Assembly: GCF_000308875.1 (NCBI RefSeq)
Contig: NZ_BAGL01000032.1
Coordinates: forward strand, 62,001-126,000
Direction: 5' to 3'
Origin: Nocardia transvalensis NBRC 15921
GTDB lineage: Bacteria; Actinomycetota; Actinomycetes; Mycobacteriales; Mycobacteriaceae
DNA length: 64,000 nt
The notes under the pieces were generated by a model. It saw only the letters and a program-made list of their open reading frames with translations, was not told where the DNA came from and did not search any database. Positions 17,711 through 26,383 of this stretch are shown piece after piece (the stretch's first letter is position 1; each line of letters opens with the position of its first letter). A program made the translations under genes and the position numbers.

Positions 17711-19987
17711 CTACAGGTCGTGGTCGCGGGCCCAGCCGGCGATCTGGGTGCGCGAGGTGAAGCCGAGCTTGGTGAGTATGTGTTCGACGTGCGTCTCCGC
17801 CGTCCGCACCGAGATCACCAGATCACCGGCGATGCGCTTGTTGCTGTGCCCGGCCGCCACCAGCCGCGCGACATCCTTCTCCCGCCGAGTGAGCACGTCG
17901 ACGTCCGCCGAGGTCACGGGTGCGGGGCCGACTGCCACGGGTCCGGGCGCGGACTGCGTGCGGCCCAGGGCGAAATCGATCGCCGCCGGCAGCGACAGCG
18001 CCGCCCCGCGCTCATAGGCCGCCTGGAAACCCTTCTCGCCCAACCCCTCTCGAACCCCGTCACGCACCTTCTCACCCACGGCGCTGGTGATAGCGTGCGC
18101 CAGCCGAACAGTGCTGCGCTGCAACGTCTCCGCCGCACCCATCAGCGTGGCGGCCCGCTCCCTCTCCGCCCGCGCCGCCGCCGTCCAGGCCATTCCGTCG
18201 AAAGCCGAAGCCAGCCAGACACACCGGTCGAACTGCGCGAAGACCTCCACCGCCCGCCCGGTGTACTCGGCCGCCGCGTCCTGATCGCCGTGCCGCCAAT
18301 GATCGATGCCCACCACCCACAGCGCGAGACCGCCCAGCAGATGCGGCCCGTGCCGGTCGGTGGCCGCCCGGAACCGGTCGGCGATAGGCGTGGACCGCTC
18401 GTCCTCCAGCAGCGTCGCGCACATGAAACCGAAGGCGAGACTGTCCATTTCGGTGGCGTGATGCCCCGCCCGCCGCGACAGCTCCGCGGCCTCCTCGGAC
18501 AGCGTCAGCGCGGTCGAGGTGTCGTCGTCGGTGAACGCGATGAGCGCCTCGTCCAGCCGCGCCTCCGCGAGGATGTCGGTCGCACCCAGATCCGCTGCCA
18601 CCGTGAGGCATTCGTCCACCAGCCGGGCCGCGGACTCGCGATCGGACAGCAGCGCCGCCAGCGACGCCGCCGACGACAGCCCCCGCGCCCGTTCCCAGGT
18701 CGGTTCGGGGTTACGCGCCAAAGCATCGGTGAGCCACCGATACCCCTCGGACAGGAACCGGTAGTGCTCCCAGAACGGCCGCAGCACGGTCGCGGTCTCC
18801 AGCGCCAGTTGCGGCGCGTTCCCGAGCGAGAACTGCAGTGCCGACCGCAGATTCGCGTGCTCGCGGGCAAGCTTCCGGAACCACGCCAGATCCTCGCCGG
18901 TCCAATAGGCGCGCTGCCCGCGCAGCGCCAGCTCGCGATAGTGATCCCGGTGCCGCGCCCGCGCCGCGCGGTCGCCGCCGCGCTCGGCCAGCCGATCGTG
19001 CCCGAACTGCCGGATCGGTTCCAGCATCGAGTATCTGGCGGCGGCCCCGTCGTAGCGCAGCGTCAGCACGGACTTGTCGACCAGCCCGGTGAGGGCGTCG
19101 ACCAGTGTGTGCCCGCCGCCGGGCAGCACGCCCACCGCTTGGGCCGCCTCGATGTCGAACCCGCCCGTGAAGACCGAAAGCTGTTGCCACAAAGCCTGTT
19201 CGGCGGGCGTGCACAGCTCGTAACTCCACCGAATCGCGCCCTCGATGGTCTGCTGCCGCTGCGGCGCCGTGCGCGGCCCGGCGGTCAGCAGCTCCATGGT
19301 GTCGTCGAGCCGGTCCAGGATCTGCTCGGGCGTGAACACCCGGAATCGCAACGCCGCCAATTCCAATGCCAGCGGGATACCGTCCAGTCGTTCGCAGATG
19401 GCCGCCAGCGTGGCGCGATTACCGCCGGTGAGTTCGAACCCCGGATGGGCGGCGCCGACCCGCTCCACCAGCAGGCGCAGGGCATCGCTGTCGGGATCGG
19501 CGACAGGCAGCGGCGGGACCGGCATCACCTGCTCGCCCGGAATCCCGAGCACCTCCCGGCTGGTCGCGAGGACCCGCACCTGCGGGGTGCTGCCCACGAT
19601 GCGGCCCACCAGCTCGGCACAGGCGTCGATCACGTGCTCGCAGTTGTCGAGGATCAGCAGCAACCGCTTCGCGGCGAGGAAGTCGGTGAGCCGCTGCAGC
19701 GGGGCGATGGTGTCGTCGCGCAGGTTCAGCGCCTCGGCGACGCTGAGCGTCACCAGCTCCGGATCGTGCACATCGGCCAGCTCCACCAGCCACACCCCGT
19801 CCGGGAACGCGCGCGCCGCCGCCTCGCCCACCTGCCGCGACAGCCGGGTCTTGCCGACACCGCCCGGACCGAGCAGCGTCAGCACCCGGGTCGAGGGCAG
19901 CAGCCGCTTCGCGGAGGCCAGTTCGTCGCGGCGGCCGACGAAGCTGGTGACCTCGGCGGGAAGGTTTCCGGTGACACGCCGCGCCAT
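17711..19987 (-). CDS. large ATP-binding LuxR-family transcriptional regulator
   Basis: 758 aa from the ATG at 19987 (MARRVTGNL). An AAA/NB-ARC-like ATPase domain occupies residues 15-300, with Walker A GPGGVGKTRLS and Walker B LLLILDNCEHV. A long TPR-like helical region follows. The C-terminal 65 residues are a LuxR HTH: LTRREKDVARLVAAGHSNKRIAGDLVISVRTAETHVEHIL. Such proteins sense a ligand through the helical part and activate genes when ATP-bound. The gene is divergent from the F420-type oxidoreductase at 20099, a plausible target. Confidence 0.9.
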   Translation of the reverse strand: MARRVTGNLPAEVTSFVGRRDELASAKRLLPSTRVLTLLGPGGVGKTRLSRQVGEAAARAFPDGVWLVELADVHDPELVTLSVAEALNLRDDTIAPLQRLTDFLAAKRLLLILDNCEHVIDACAELVGRIVGSTPQVRVLATSREVLGIPGEQVMPVPPLPVADPDSDALRLLVERVGAAHPGFELTGGNRATLAAICERLDGIPLALELAALRFRVFTPEQILDRLDDTMELLTAGPRTAPQRQQTIEGAIRWSYELCTPAEQALWQQLSVFTGGFDIEAAQAVGVLPGGGHTLVDALTGLVDKSVLTLRYDGAAARYSMLEPIRQFGHDRLAERGGDRAARARHRDHYRELALRGQRAYWTGEDLAWFRKLAREHANLRSALQFSLGNAPQLALETATVLRPFWEHYRFLSEGYRWLTDALARNPEPTWERARGLSSAASLAALLSDRESAARLVDECLTVAADLGATDILAEARLDEALIAFTDDDTSTALTLSEEAAELSRRAGHHATEMDSLAFGFMCATLLEDERSTPIADRFRAATDRHGPHLLGGLALWVVGIDHWRHGDQDAAAEYTGRAVEVFAQFDRCVWLASAFDGMAWTAAARAERERAATLMGAAETLQRSTVRLAHAITSAVGEKVRDGVREGLGEKGFQAAYERGAALSLPAAIDFALGRTQSAPGPVAVGPAPVTSADVDVLTRREKDVARLVAAGHSNKRIAGDLVISVRTAETHVEHILTKLGFTSRTQIAGWARDHDL

Positions 19988-20098
19988 GGTCGGTAACACT
20001 ATCGTGATCAGGGTCGCCGCCGGACCACATCGGCGACGCGAGGCATAGGCTGGATGATCGAAACGACACCCCGTGTCATCGACCCGAGGAGGCCCGCT

Positions 20099-21010
20099 GT
20101 GCGGATCGGCATCTTGCTCAACGAACCCACCGGTCCCGACGCGCTGCGCCGGATCACCGACGACCTGGCGCAGGCCGCCGACGAGGGCTTCGACTCGGCG
20201 TGGCTGTCGCACATCTTCGGCATCGACGCGCTGACCGCGCTGGCGGTGGCGGGCAGCCAGGTCCCGGGCATCGAGCTGGGCACCGCCGTCGTGCCGACCT
20301 ACCCGCGGCATCCGGGCGCCATGGCCCAGCAGGCGCGCACCGCCGCGCTGGCCGCCGGACCGGGCCGCCTGACGCTCGGCATCGGCCTGTCGCATCAGGT
20401 CGTCATCGAGAACATGTTCGGCTACAGCTTCGACCGGCCCGCCCGGCACATGAAGGAATACCTGTCGGTGCTGATGCCGCTGCTCGAGGGCGAGCAGGTG
20501 TCGTTCTCGGGGGAGACCGTGAGCGCCAACCTGTCCCTGAGCGTCCCGAACGAGGGCCGCGTCCCGGTGCTGGTGGCGGCGATGGGCGCCCAGATGCTGA
20601 AACTGGCCGGCCGCCGGACCGACGGCACCGTGCTCTGGATGACCGGACCGGCGACGATCCGCGACCACATCGCGCCCACCATCACGGCGGCCGCGACCGA
20701 GGCGGGCCGCCCGGCGCCGCGCGTGGTGTGCGCGCTGCCGGTCCTCGTCACCAACGACGTCGAGGGCGCCCGCGAACAGGCCGGCGAGATATTCGGGGCC
20801 TACGGCTCGCTGCCGTCGTACCGCGCGATGATGGACCGCGAAGGCGCGGCGGGCCCGGCCGACCTGGCGATCATCGGTTCCGAGGAGCAGGTGGCGGCTC
20901 GTGTCCGCGAGGTCTTCGCCGCGGGCGCCACCGAGTTCTACGGCGCCGTCTTCGCCGGTGGGGACGATGCGGCCCGTACCCGCAAACTCCTTGCCGGACT
21001 GGCCGACTGA
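20099..21010 (+). CDS. LLM-class F420-dependent oxidoreductase
   Basis: 303 aa from a GTG at 20099, chosen for the strong GAGGAGG at 20086-20092. The luciferase-like TIM barrel is visible: DEGFDSAWLSHIFGIDALTALA, TAALAAGPGRLTLGIGLSH and HMKEYLSVLMPLLEGE. Members use F420H2 to reduce carbonyl or C=C bonds; the substrate is not predictable. It heads a short run with the YjbR-like gene (9 nt gap) and then a methyltransferase. Confidence 0.88.
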   Translation: MRIGILLNEPTGPDALRRITDDLAQAADEGFDSAWLSHIFGIDALTALAVAGSQVPGIELGTAVVPTYPRHPGAMAQQARTAALAAGPGRLTLGIGLSHQVVIENMFGYSFDRPARHMKEYLSVLMPLLEGEQVSFSGETVSANLSLSVPNEGRVPVLVAAMGAQMLKLAGRRTDGTVLWMTGPATIRDHIAPTITAAATEAGRPAPRVVCALPVLVTNDVEGAREQAGEIFGAYGSLPSYRAMMDREGAAGPADLAIIGSEEQVAARVREVFAAGATEFYGAVFAGGDDAARTRKLLAGLAD

Positions 21011-21019
21011 GGACCGGTC

Positions 21020-21430
21020 GTGCCGCGCCGAGCCCGCGTAGAGGACGTCCACGAACTGGCACAGTCCATGCCGCACGTGACCGTCGAGCACGGTCCGCAG
21101 GGCAATGCGATCTACCAGGTCGGCCGGAAGTCGTTCGTCTTCTTCCGTACGCCGCGCCCGGACGCGCACGATCCCGCCACCGGGGAGCGCTACACCGACG
21201 TCATCATCTTCTGGGTGCCGTCGGAATCGGACAAGCTGGCCCTGGTGCAGGATCCGGACTCGCCGTTCTTCACCACCCCGCATTTCGACGGTCACCTGTC
21301 GGTGCTGGTGCGCGGTAGCCGCATCGGCGAGTTGCGGGTGGACGAGCTGACCGAGGTGATCCAGGACGCCTGGCTGTCCCGGGCCTCGGCGGCGCGGGCG
21401 AAACGCTGGCTGGCCGAACGGGATTCATGA
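21020..21430 (+). CDS. MmcQ/YjbR-like protein
   Basis: 136 aa, GTG start 9 nt after the oxidoreductase stop. The short alpha/beta double-wing fold is suggested by GRKSFVFFRTPRPDA, DVIIFWVPSESDKLALVQ, and the C-terminal VIQDAWLSRASAARAKRWLAE typical of YjbR family members. The family is often annotated as DNA-binding, but no enzymatic role is established. Probably co-transcribed with the oxidoreductase. Confidence 0.8.
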   Translation: MPRRARVEDVHELAQSMPHVTVEHGPQGNAIYQVGRKSFVFFRTPRPDAHDPATGERYTDVIIFWVPSESDKLALVQDPDSPFFTTPHFDGHLSVLVRGSRIGELRVDELTEVIQDAWLSRASAARAKRWLAERDS

Positions 21431-21479
21431 AACCCCGCCGCCTTGACCTCGAGCGAGGTTGAGGATGCAGGGTGGAGGT

Positions 21480-22148
21480 ATGACGCAGACCGCAGAGTTC
21501 TGGAATACCGCCTACGACAACGACACCGCACCGTGGGTGATCGGGGAGCCCCAGCCGGCGATCGTGGCGCTCGAACGCGAGGGCCGCATCACCGGGCGGG
21601 TGCTCGATCCGGGCACCGGCGCGGGCGAGCACACCATCCTGCTGACCCGGCTCGGCTACGACGTACTCGGCGTCGACCTGTCGCCCAGCGCCGTCGCGTA
21701 CGCGCAGCGCAACGCCGCCGAGAAGGGCGTGCCCGCGGCGCGGTTCCGGGTGACGGATGCCGTGCGCACGGGCCGCGACCCCGAGGCCGCCGCGGAACTG
21801 GGCGTCTTCGACACCATCGTCGACAGCGCCCTGTTCCACGTCTTCGGCGACGACCCGCAGAACCGCGCCGACTACGTCCGCGGCCTGCACGCCCTGTGCA
21901 AGCCCGGCGGTGTCCTGCACATCCTCGCCCTCTCCACCGCCGAACCCGGCATCGGCCCCCGCATCAGCGACACCCTGATCCGCGAATCCTTCAGCGAGGG
22001 CTGGGACCTGGAAGACCTCCAGCCCAGCCGCTACCGCGGCCGCATCACCGGCCTGGTAGCCCAGCAGGCCGACGAGGCCGGCCTCCACCCCACCGACGAC
22101 GGCATCATCGACACCGCCGCCTGGCTGGCCCGCCTCCGCCGCCTCTGA
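21480..22148 (+). CDS. class I SAM-dependent methyltransferase
   Basis: 222 aa from the ATG at 21480, with GGTGGAGG at 21471-21478. Motif I is VLDPGTGAGEHTILL (Pro replaces the usual Gly after the Asp). Motif II is VLGVDLSPSAVAYA and the motif IV-like stretch is DTIVDSALFHVFGDD. The order and the N-terminal FWNTAYDNDTAPWVIGEPQP match the TehB/thiopurine-type branch of small-molecule methyltransferases. The substrate is unknown. A 23-bp repeat array begins two bases after the stop. Confidence 0.88.
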   Translation: MTQTAEFWNTAYDNDTAPWVIGEPQPAIVALEREGRITGRVLDPGTGAGEHTILLTRLGYDVLGVDLSPSAVAYAQRNAAEKGVPAARFRVTDAVRTGRDPEAAAELGVFDTIVDSALFHVFGDDPQNRADYVRGLHALCKPGGVLHILALSTAEPGIGPRISDTLIRESFSEGWDLEDLQPSRYRGRITGLVAQQADEAGLHPTDDGIIDTAAWLARLRRL

Positions 22149-22149
22149 C

Positions 22150-22296
22150 CAGCCTCTCGTTCCCCGGCACGCCAGCCTCTCGTTCTCCGGTGCGCCAGCT
22201 TCTCGTTCTCCGGTGCGCCAGCTTCTCGTTCCCGGTGCGCCAGCTTCTCGTTCCCCGGCACGCCAGCCTCTCGTTCCCCGGCACGCTTTTGGCCGG
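22150..22296. repeat. dispersed repeat copy C: six 23-bp tandem units ending in the core arm
   Basis: Units of CAGCYTCTCGTTCYCCGGYRCGC start at 22150, 22173, 22196, 22219 (22 bp), 22241 and 22264. The last runs into the core arm CCGGCACGCTTTTGGCCGG at 22278-22296. This is the same layout as the other copies in the opposite orientation. It separates the methyltransferase from the convergent IclR gene and leaves no other coding signal there. Confidence 0.88.
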
Positions 22297-22319
22297 GGCT
22301 CCGTTCTCTCCGGTGAGTG

Positions 22320-23099
22320 CTATCGCCGGGGGAGCAGTGCCCGCCCGGCCTCGTGTGCCACCTCCAGCACCACCCGTGCGAGCCTGTCGTAACTCATTCC
22401 GTCGGCTCGCCCCGACAGTGACAAGGCGGCCGGAGCCCGTCCCCGGCCGCGTAACGGCGCTGCGACACAGGCGATTCCGGCGACTGCTTCCTCCCGGTCG
22501 ACGGCCACACCCTGGCGCAGCCGGATCTGGGACACCTCACGCCGCAGCGCCTCCGGCTCGCTCAGGGTGCGGGGAGTGAGCCGGGGCAAGCGGGTGCGGT
22601 AGGCGGTATCGATGATGGCGGGTTCGAGGGCGGACAGCATGGCCTTGCCCAAAGCGGTTGCGTGCGCGGGCATCCGGCCACCCAGACGGGTCGGCAGCGC
22701 GGCGGCGAACCGCCCGCCGGCCTTGTCCAGATAGACCACGTCGCGCCCGTCCAGCACGGCCAGATGCCCGACCATGCCGGTGCGCTGGGACAGCTCGTGC
22801 AGCAGCGGGCCGACCGCATCGCGAATCTCGTTGTGGTCGGCAGTGAGTCCGCCCAGCTCCAGCGTGCGCATGCCGAGCCGGTAGCCGCCGGAGGTGTGCG
22901 CCAGCCAGCGCAGCCGGATCATCTGATCAAGGATGCGATGGACCGTCGACCGCGGAAGTCCGGTCCGTTCGACGAGTTCCAGCAGCGTCAGCGCCGGGCT
23001 GGCGGCGTCGAACGCGTCGAGGATCAGGGTCATCCGCTCGATCATCGACACCGGGAGCGTCCCGGTGCGTTCCGCGGGGGGCAGCACGGTGACGGTCAT
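22320..23099 (-). CDS. IclR-family transcriptional regulator
   Basis: 259 aa from the ATG at 23099, which has GGAGGA upstream; an ATG at 23120 is less well placed. An N-terminal winged HTH (LTLLELVERTGLPRSTVHRIL) precedes the IclR effector-binding domain (GRDVVYLDKAGG, MPAHATALGKAMLSAL, and GIACVAAPLRGRGRAPAALSLSG). IclR proteins bind small aromatic or steroid-derived acids and act as repressors or activators. It is divergent from hsaB-kshA-kshB-hsaC and is the likely local regulator of that operon. Confidence 0.93.
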   Translation of the reverse strand: MTVTVLPPAERTGTLPVSMIERMTLILDAFDAASPALTLLELVERTGLPRSTVHRILDQMIRLRWLAHTSGGYRLGMRTLELGGLTADHNEIRDAVGPLLHELSQRTGMVGHLAVLDGRDVVYLDKAGGRFAAALPTRLGGRMPAHATALGKAMLSALEPAIIDTAYRTRLPRLTPRTLSEPEALRREVSQIRLRQGVAVDREEAVAGIACVAAPLRGRGRAPAALSLSGRADGMSYDRLARVVLEVAHEAGRALLPRR

Positions 23100-23171
23100 A
23101 GGTTCCTCCGTTGGCTCCATGGCTTGTGTCCCCAGTCACAGTGGCCCGCCGCGCGCCGATCGCGAATCCGT

Positions 23172-23187
23172 GGAACTACGTAGGTCC
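23172..23187. promoter_or_regulatory. candidate IclR operator palindrome
   Basis: GGAACTACGTAGGTCC is a near-perfect 16-bp palindrome with an 8-bp perfect centre (CTACGTAG). It lies in the region between the divergent iclR and hsaB starts. IclR-family operators are short palindromes of about this size; the assignment rests on position and symmetry only. Confidence 0.45.
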
Positions 23188-23287
23188 TACCGATCTGTTC
23201 CCGGTGACCGGGCCCGTGTCTTGACCGGCACACGGCGTCACCTGGTCTCATGACTGTCAGCTATATATCGTGTCGAAGGGAGTGGTG

Positions 23288-23788
23288 GTGGAACCGGTGC
23301 GGGTGGACGGACGGTCCGTCGACGGGAGGTCCCTCCGGGCCGTGCTCGGCAGGTTCTGCACGGGCGTCACGGTGATCACCGCCCTGGACGGCGGCGAGCC
23401 GGTGGGATTCAGCTGCCAGTCGTTCACCGCGCTGTCGCTGGACCCGCCCGCGGTCTGCCTGTGTCCGGCGCGGACGTCCACCTCGTGGCCGCGCATCCGC
23501 GCCGCCGGTCGGTTCTGCGTGAACATCCTGGCGCACGACCAAGAGGACGTGTGCCGCCGACTGGCGCGCAGCGGCACCGACAAGTTCGCCGGAATCGACT
23601 GGAGCCCTTCGGACAACGGGTCGCCGCGGCTGGCGGGCGCGCTGGCCGGCATCGACTGCGACCTCGACCGCGAACTCGACGGCGGCGACCACACCATCGT
23701 CATCGGCCGTGTGACCGGCCTGCGCGAACACTCGGACGCGCCGCCACTGCTGTTCTACCGCTCGGCATTCGACCGGCTCGGGGCGTGA
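23288..23788 (+). CDS. hsaB: HsaB-like flavin reductase
   Basis: 166 aa from a GTG at 23288, chosen because GAAGGGA at 23275-23281 sits at normal distance. In-frame GTGs at 23270, 23282 and 23285 are alternatives. The FMN-reductase fold is clear: LRAVLGRFCTGVTVITA, PVGFSCQSFTALSLDPP, GRFCVNIL and DKFAGIDW. HsaB supplies reduced flavin to HsaA. It is shorter than mycobacterial HsaB, ending soon after LLFYRS. It is the first gene of the operon divergent from iclR. Confidence 0.85.
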   Translation: MEPVRVDGRSVDGRSLRAVLGRFCTGVTVITALDGGEPVGFSCQSFTALSLDPPAVCLCPARTSTSWPRIRAAGRFCVNILAHDQEDVCRRLARSGTDKFAGIDWSPSDNGSPRLAGALAGIDCDLDRELDGGDHTIVIGRVTGLREHSDAPPLLFYRSAFDRLGA

Positions 23789-23899
23789 TGATCCTCCCGG
23801 CCAGTGGGACTGCGCATGCCGCCGATCCGCGTCCGCGGCCAGTATCGGTATCGGGCCCCTCGCCGAAATCGTCTGGGCCGTAATCGGATCGGAGGAACC

Positions 23900-25036
23900 A
23901 TGACTGGCGACAGCGACACGCGTGTGATCGACGCGGCCGGGCCGACCGCGCGATACGCGCGCGGGTGGCACTGCCTCGGGCCGGCGGACGGCTACCGGGA
24001 CGGGAAGCCGCACACGCTCGAGGCGTTCGGCACCGAGCTGGTGGTCTTCGCCGGTGCGAACGGAAAACTCAACGTGCTCAACGCCTACTGCCCGCATATG
24101 GGTGGCAACCTGGCCGACGGCACCGTGAAGGGCGACTCCCTCGCCTGCCCCTTCCACGACTGGCGCTGGGGCGGCAACGGCCGGTGCACCGGCATTCCCT
24201 ACGCCCGCCGCGTCCCGCCGCTGGCCCGCACCAAGGCGTGGCGGACGATGGAGGAGAACAGGCAGCTGTTCGTGTGGAACGATCCGGAGGGCAACCCGCC
24301 GCCGGACGACGTCACGATCCCGCGAATCGAGGGCGCGTTCAGCGACGAGTGGACCGACTGGACCTGGAAGTCGATCGTGGTCGACTCGAACTGCCGCGAG
24401 GTCGTCGACAATGTGGTCGATATGGCGCACTTCTTCTATGTGCACCTGGGCTTCCCGATCTTCTTCAAGAACGTTTTCGAGAACCACATCGCCAGCCAGT
24501 ACATGACCTCGGTCTCGCGCGAGGACACCATGGGGGAGACGGCGAAAGCGCTGGGCGGCAAGAACACTCTGCACTCCGACGCGTCCTATTACGGCCCGTC
24601 CTACATGATCGATCACCTGCGCAGCGAGAGCGACGGGACGACCGTGGAGGGCATTCTGATCAACTGCCACTACCCGGTCACGCCCGACAGGTTCGTGCTG
24701 CAGTACGGCATGATCGTCAAGCTCCCGACCGACCGGCCGCGCGCCGAGGCCGAGGAGATCGCCGCCGGTTTCGCCGGTGGTATGGGCGCGGGCTTCGAAC
24801 AGGACATCGCCATCTGGCAGCGCAAGACCCGCATCAACAACCCGCTGCTGTGCGAGGAGGACGGCCCGGTCTACCAGCTGCGCCGCTGGTACCAGCAGTT
24901 CTACACCGATGTGGCCGACGTGAGCGAGGAGATGACGGCCCGGTTCGAATTCGAGGTCGACACCAGCCGAGCGGTCACCGTGTGGGAGGCGGAGGTCGCC
25001 GAGAACCTCGCCCGCCGCGCCGCGGCGCAGGTCTGA
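23900..25036 (+). CDS. kshA: KshA: 3-ketosteroid 9alpha-hydroxylase, Rieske oxygenase component
   Basis: 378 aa from the ATG at 23900 with GGAGGA. The Rieske [2Fe-2S] motif is YCPHMGGNLADG...CPFHDWRWGG. The mononuclear-iron region is CREVVDNVVDMAHFFYVHLGFP, and ILINCHYPVT and LLCEEDGPVYQLRRWYQQFYTDVADV match recalled KshA sequences closely. It hydroxylates C9 of 3-ketosteroids and so opens ring B; electrons come from KshB. Rhodococci and nocardiae commonly carry several KshA paralogues with different substrate ranges, so this copy may serve a specific steroid. Confidence 0.93.
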   Translation: MTGDSDTRVIDAAGPTARYARGWHCLGPADGYRDGKPHTLEAFGTELVVFAGANGKLNVLNAYCPHMGGNLADGTVKGDSLACPFHDWRWGGNGRCTGIPYARRVPPLARTKAWRTMEENRQLFVWNDPEGNPPPDDVTIPRIEGAFSDEWTDWTWKSIVVDSNCREVVDNVVDMAHFFYVHLGFPIFFKNVFENHIASQYMTSVSREDTMGETAKALGGKNTLHSDASYYGPSYMIDHLRSESDGTTVEGILINCHYPVTPDRFVLQYGMIVKLPTDRPRAEAEEIAAGFAGGMGAGFEQDIAIWQRKTRINNPLLCEEDGPVYQLRRWYQQFYTDVADVSEEMTARFEFEVDTSRAVTVWEAEVAENLARRAAAQV

Positions 25037-25047
25037 AAGTGGTTGCC

Positions 25048-25299
25048 ATGGAGCCTGTGTCGTGCCGTACCTGCGGCTGCCGCGTCCTTGTCGAGAAGTA
25101 CAGCCCGCAGCACACGAGTGTGCAGTGGAGCCGGGCGGCGCGCAGCGCCTGCACGCGACTGCCCGATGCGAGCGAGCGGGAGCACACCTGTCCCGCGCTG
25201 CGCGCCGCTATCGACGCCGCGGTCGAGGCGGGGGAGCTGTGTGTGAGTACCAGGGAGCAGGACGTGATGACCCGTGGGCAGACCCTGGCTCGCACATGA
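25048..25299 (+). CDS. small cysteine-motif protein between kshA and kshB
   Basis: 83 aa from the ATG at 25048 (a GTG at 25039 would add three residues). The N-terminus holds a C-x2-C-x-C motif in SCRTCGCRVLVEKYSPQHTSVQW, with two later cysteines (ACTR and TCPAL). Its stop overlaps the kshB start as ATGA, so it is translationally tied to the reductase. I recall similar small proteins beside ferredoxin-type reductases in related genomes, but no function is known to me. A metal-binding or electron-transfer helper role is inference. Confidence 0.7.
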   Translation: MEPVSCRTCGCRVLVEKYSPQHTSVQWSRAARSACTRLPDASEREHTCPALRAAIDAAVEAGELCVSTREQDVMTRGQTLART

Positions 25300-26357
25300 C
25301 AGCGGTGGGCGAGTCCGTGCGAATAGTGCGAGTGGTGCGTGAGACATCGGAGGCGGTGTCGCTGATGTTGGCACCGGAACCTGACCATGCCGACCTGTTC
25401 GCCTATCGGCCCGGCCAGTTCCTGACCCTGCGCATCCCCAGTGCCAGGACCGGTTCGGTCAGCCGGTGCTACTCGCTGTCGAGCGCCCCGCACGAGAAGG
25501 GGCCGCTACAGATCACGGTGAAGCGCACCGCCGAGGGGTACGCCTCGAACTGGCTGTGCGACAACGCGACCGAGGGGATGGCGCTCGAGGTCCTGCCGCC
25601 GGCGGGCCGTTTCATCCCGCCCTCGCTGGACACCGACCTGCTGCTGTTCGCCGCCGGATCCGGCATCACGCCCATCCTGTCGATACTCAAATCCATACTG
25701 GCGCAGGGGTCCGGGCACTGCACGCTCCTCTACGCCAACCGAGACGAACGGTCGGTCATCTTCGCCGGCGAACTGACCCGTCTGTCCGCCCGGCACCCGG
25801 ACCGGCTGCGCGTCCTGCACTGGCTGGAAAGCGTGCAAGGTCTGCCCACCGCCCGGCAACTGGCCACGGCGATCGAACCCTGGTGTGAGCGAGACATTTT
25901 CGTCTGCGGCCCGGGGCCCTACATGACCACTGTCGGCACGGCACTGGCCGACCTCGGGGTCGATCGTCACCGAGTGCACATGGAGAAGTTCCTCTCCCTC
26001 GCGGGTAATCCGTTCGATTCGGTTGCGGGAGATGATGTCGGCGCCTTGCCTGCGGATGTTGCCGTTGCTGCCCCTAGCGCGGATAGCGTCACCGTCACTG
26101 TGGATCTCGATGGCGAGACTTACCACCTCACCTGGCAGCGCGGGAAGGTCTTGCTGGACGTGCTGCTGGCGGAGGGCCTGGACGCGCCCTACTCCTGCCG
26201 CGAGGGCGCGTGCAGTGCGTGCGTGTGCCGGGTCACCTCGGGGGAGGTCCGTATGCGCCGCAACGAAGTACTCGAACCGTCCGACGTCGACGACGGATAT
26301 GTACTTGCCTGCCAATCGATCCCGGTGAGCGACGACATCTCGATCACCTATTCCTGA
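25296..26357 (+). CDS. kshB: KshB: ferredoxin reductase component of 3-ketosteroid 9alpha-hydroxylase
   Basis: 353 aa from the ATG at 25296. The FAD-binding part is YRPGQFLTLRIP and RCYSLSSAP; the NAD-binding part is LLLFAAGSGITPILSILK; the C-terminal plant-type [2Fe-2S] cluster is CREGACSACVC with the fourth Cys in YVLACQS. This FNR-plus-ferredoxin order is that of KshB. It passes electrons from NADH to KshA. The start is fixed by the 4-nt overlap with the small cysteine gene. Confidence 0.92.
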   Translation: MTAVGESVRIVRVVRETSEAVSLMLAPEPDHADLFAYRPGQFLTLRIPSARTGSVSRCYSLSSAPHEKGPLQITVKRTAEGYASNWLCDNATEGMALEVLPPAGRFIPPSLDTDLLLFAAGSGITPILSILKSILAQGSGHCTLLYANRDERSVIFAGELTRLSARHPDRLRVLHWLESVQGLPTARQLATAIEPWCERDIFVCGPGPYMTTVGTALADLGVDRHRVHMEKFLSLAGNPFDSVAGDDVGALPADVAVAAPSADSVTVTVDLDGETYHLTWQRGKVLLDVLLAEGLDAPYSCREGACSACVCRVTSGEVRMRRNEVLEPSDVDDGYVLACQSIPVSDDISITYS

Positions 26358-26383
26358 ACCCGATTCCTCGAGGAGTGACCACC

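Noticed and set aside
22150..22286. Six near-identical 23-bp units looked like a CRISPR array
   Set aside because: Units abut directly with no unique spacers and no cas genes are nearby; it is a tandem repeat attached to the dispersed core.
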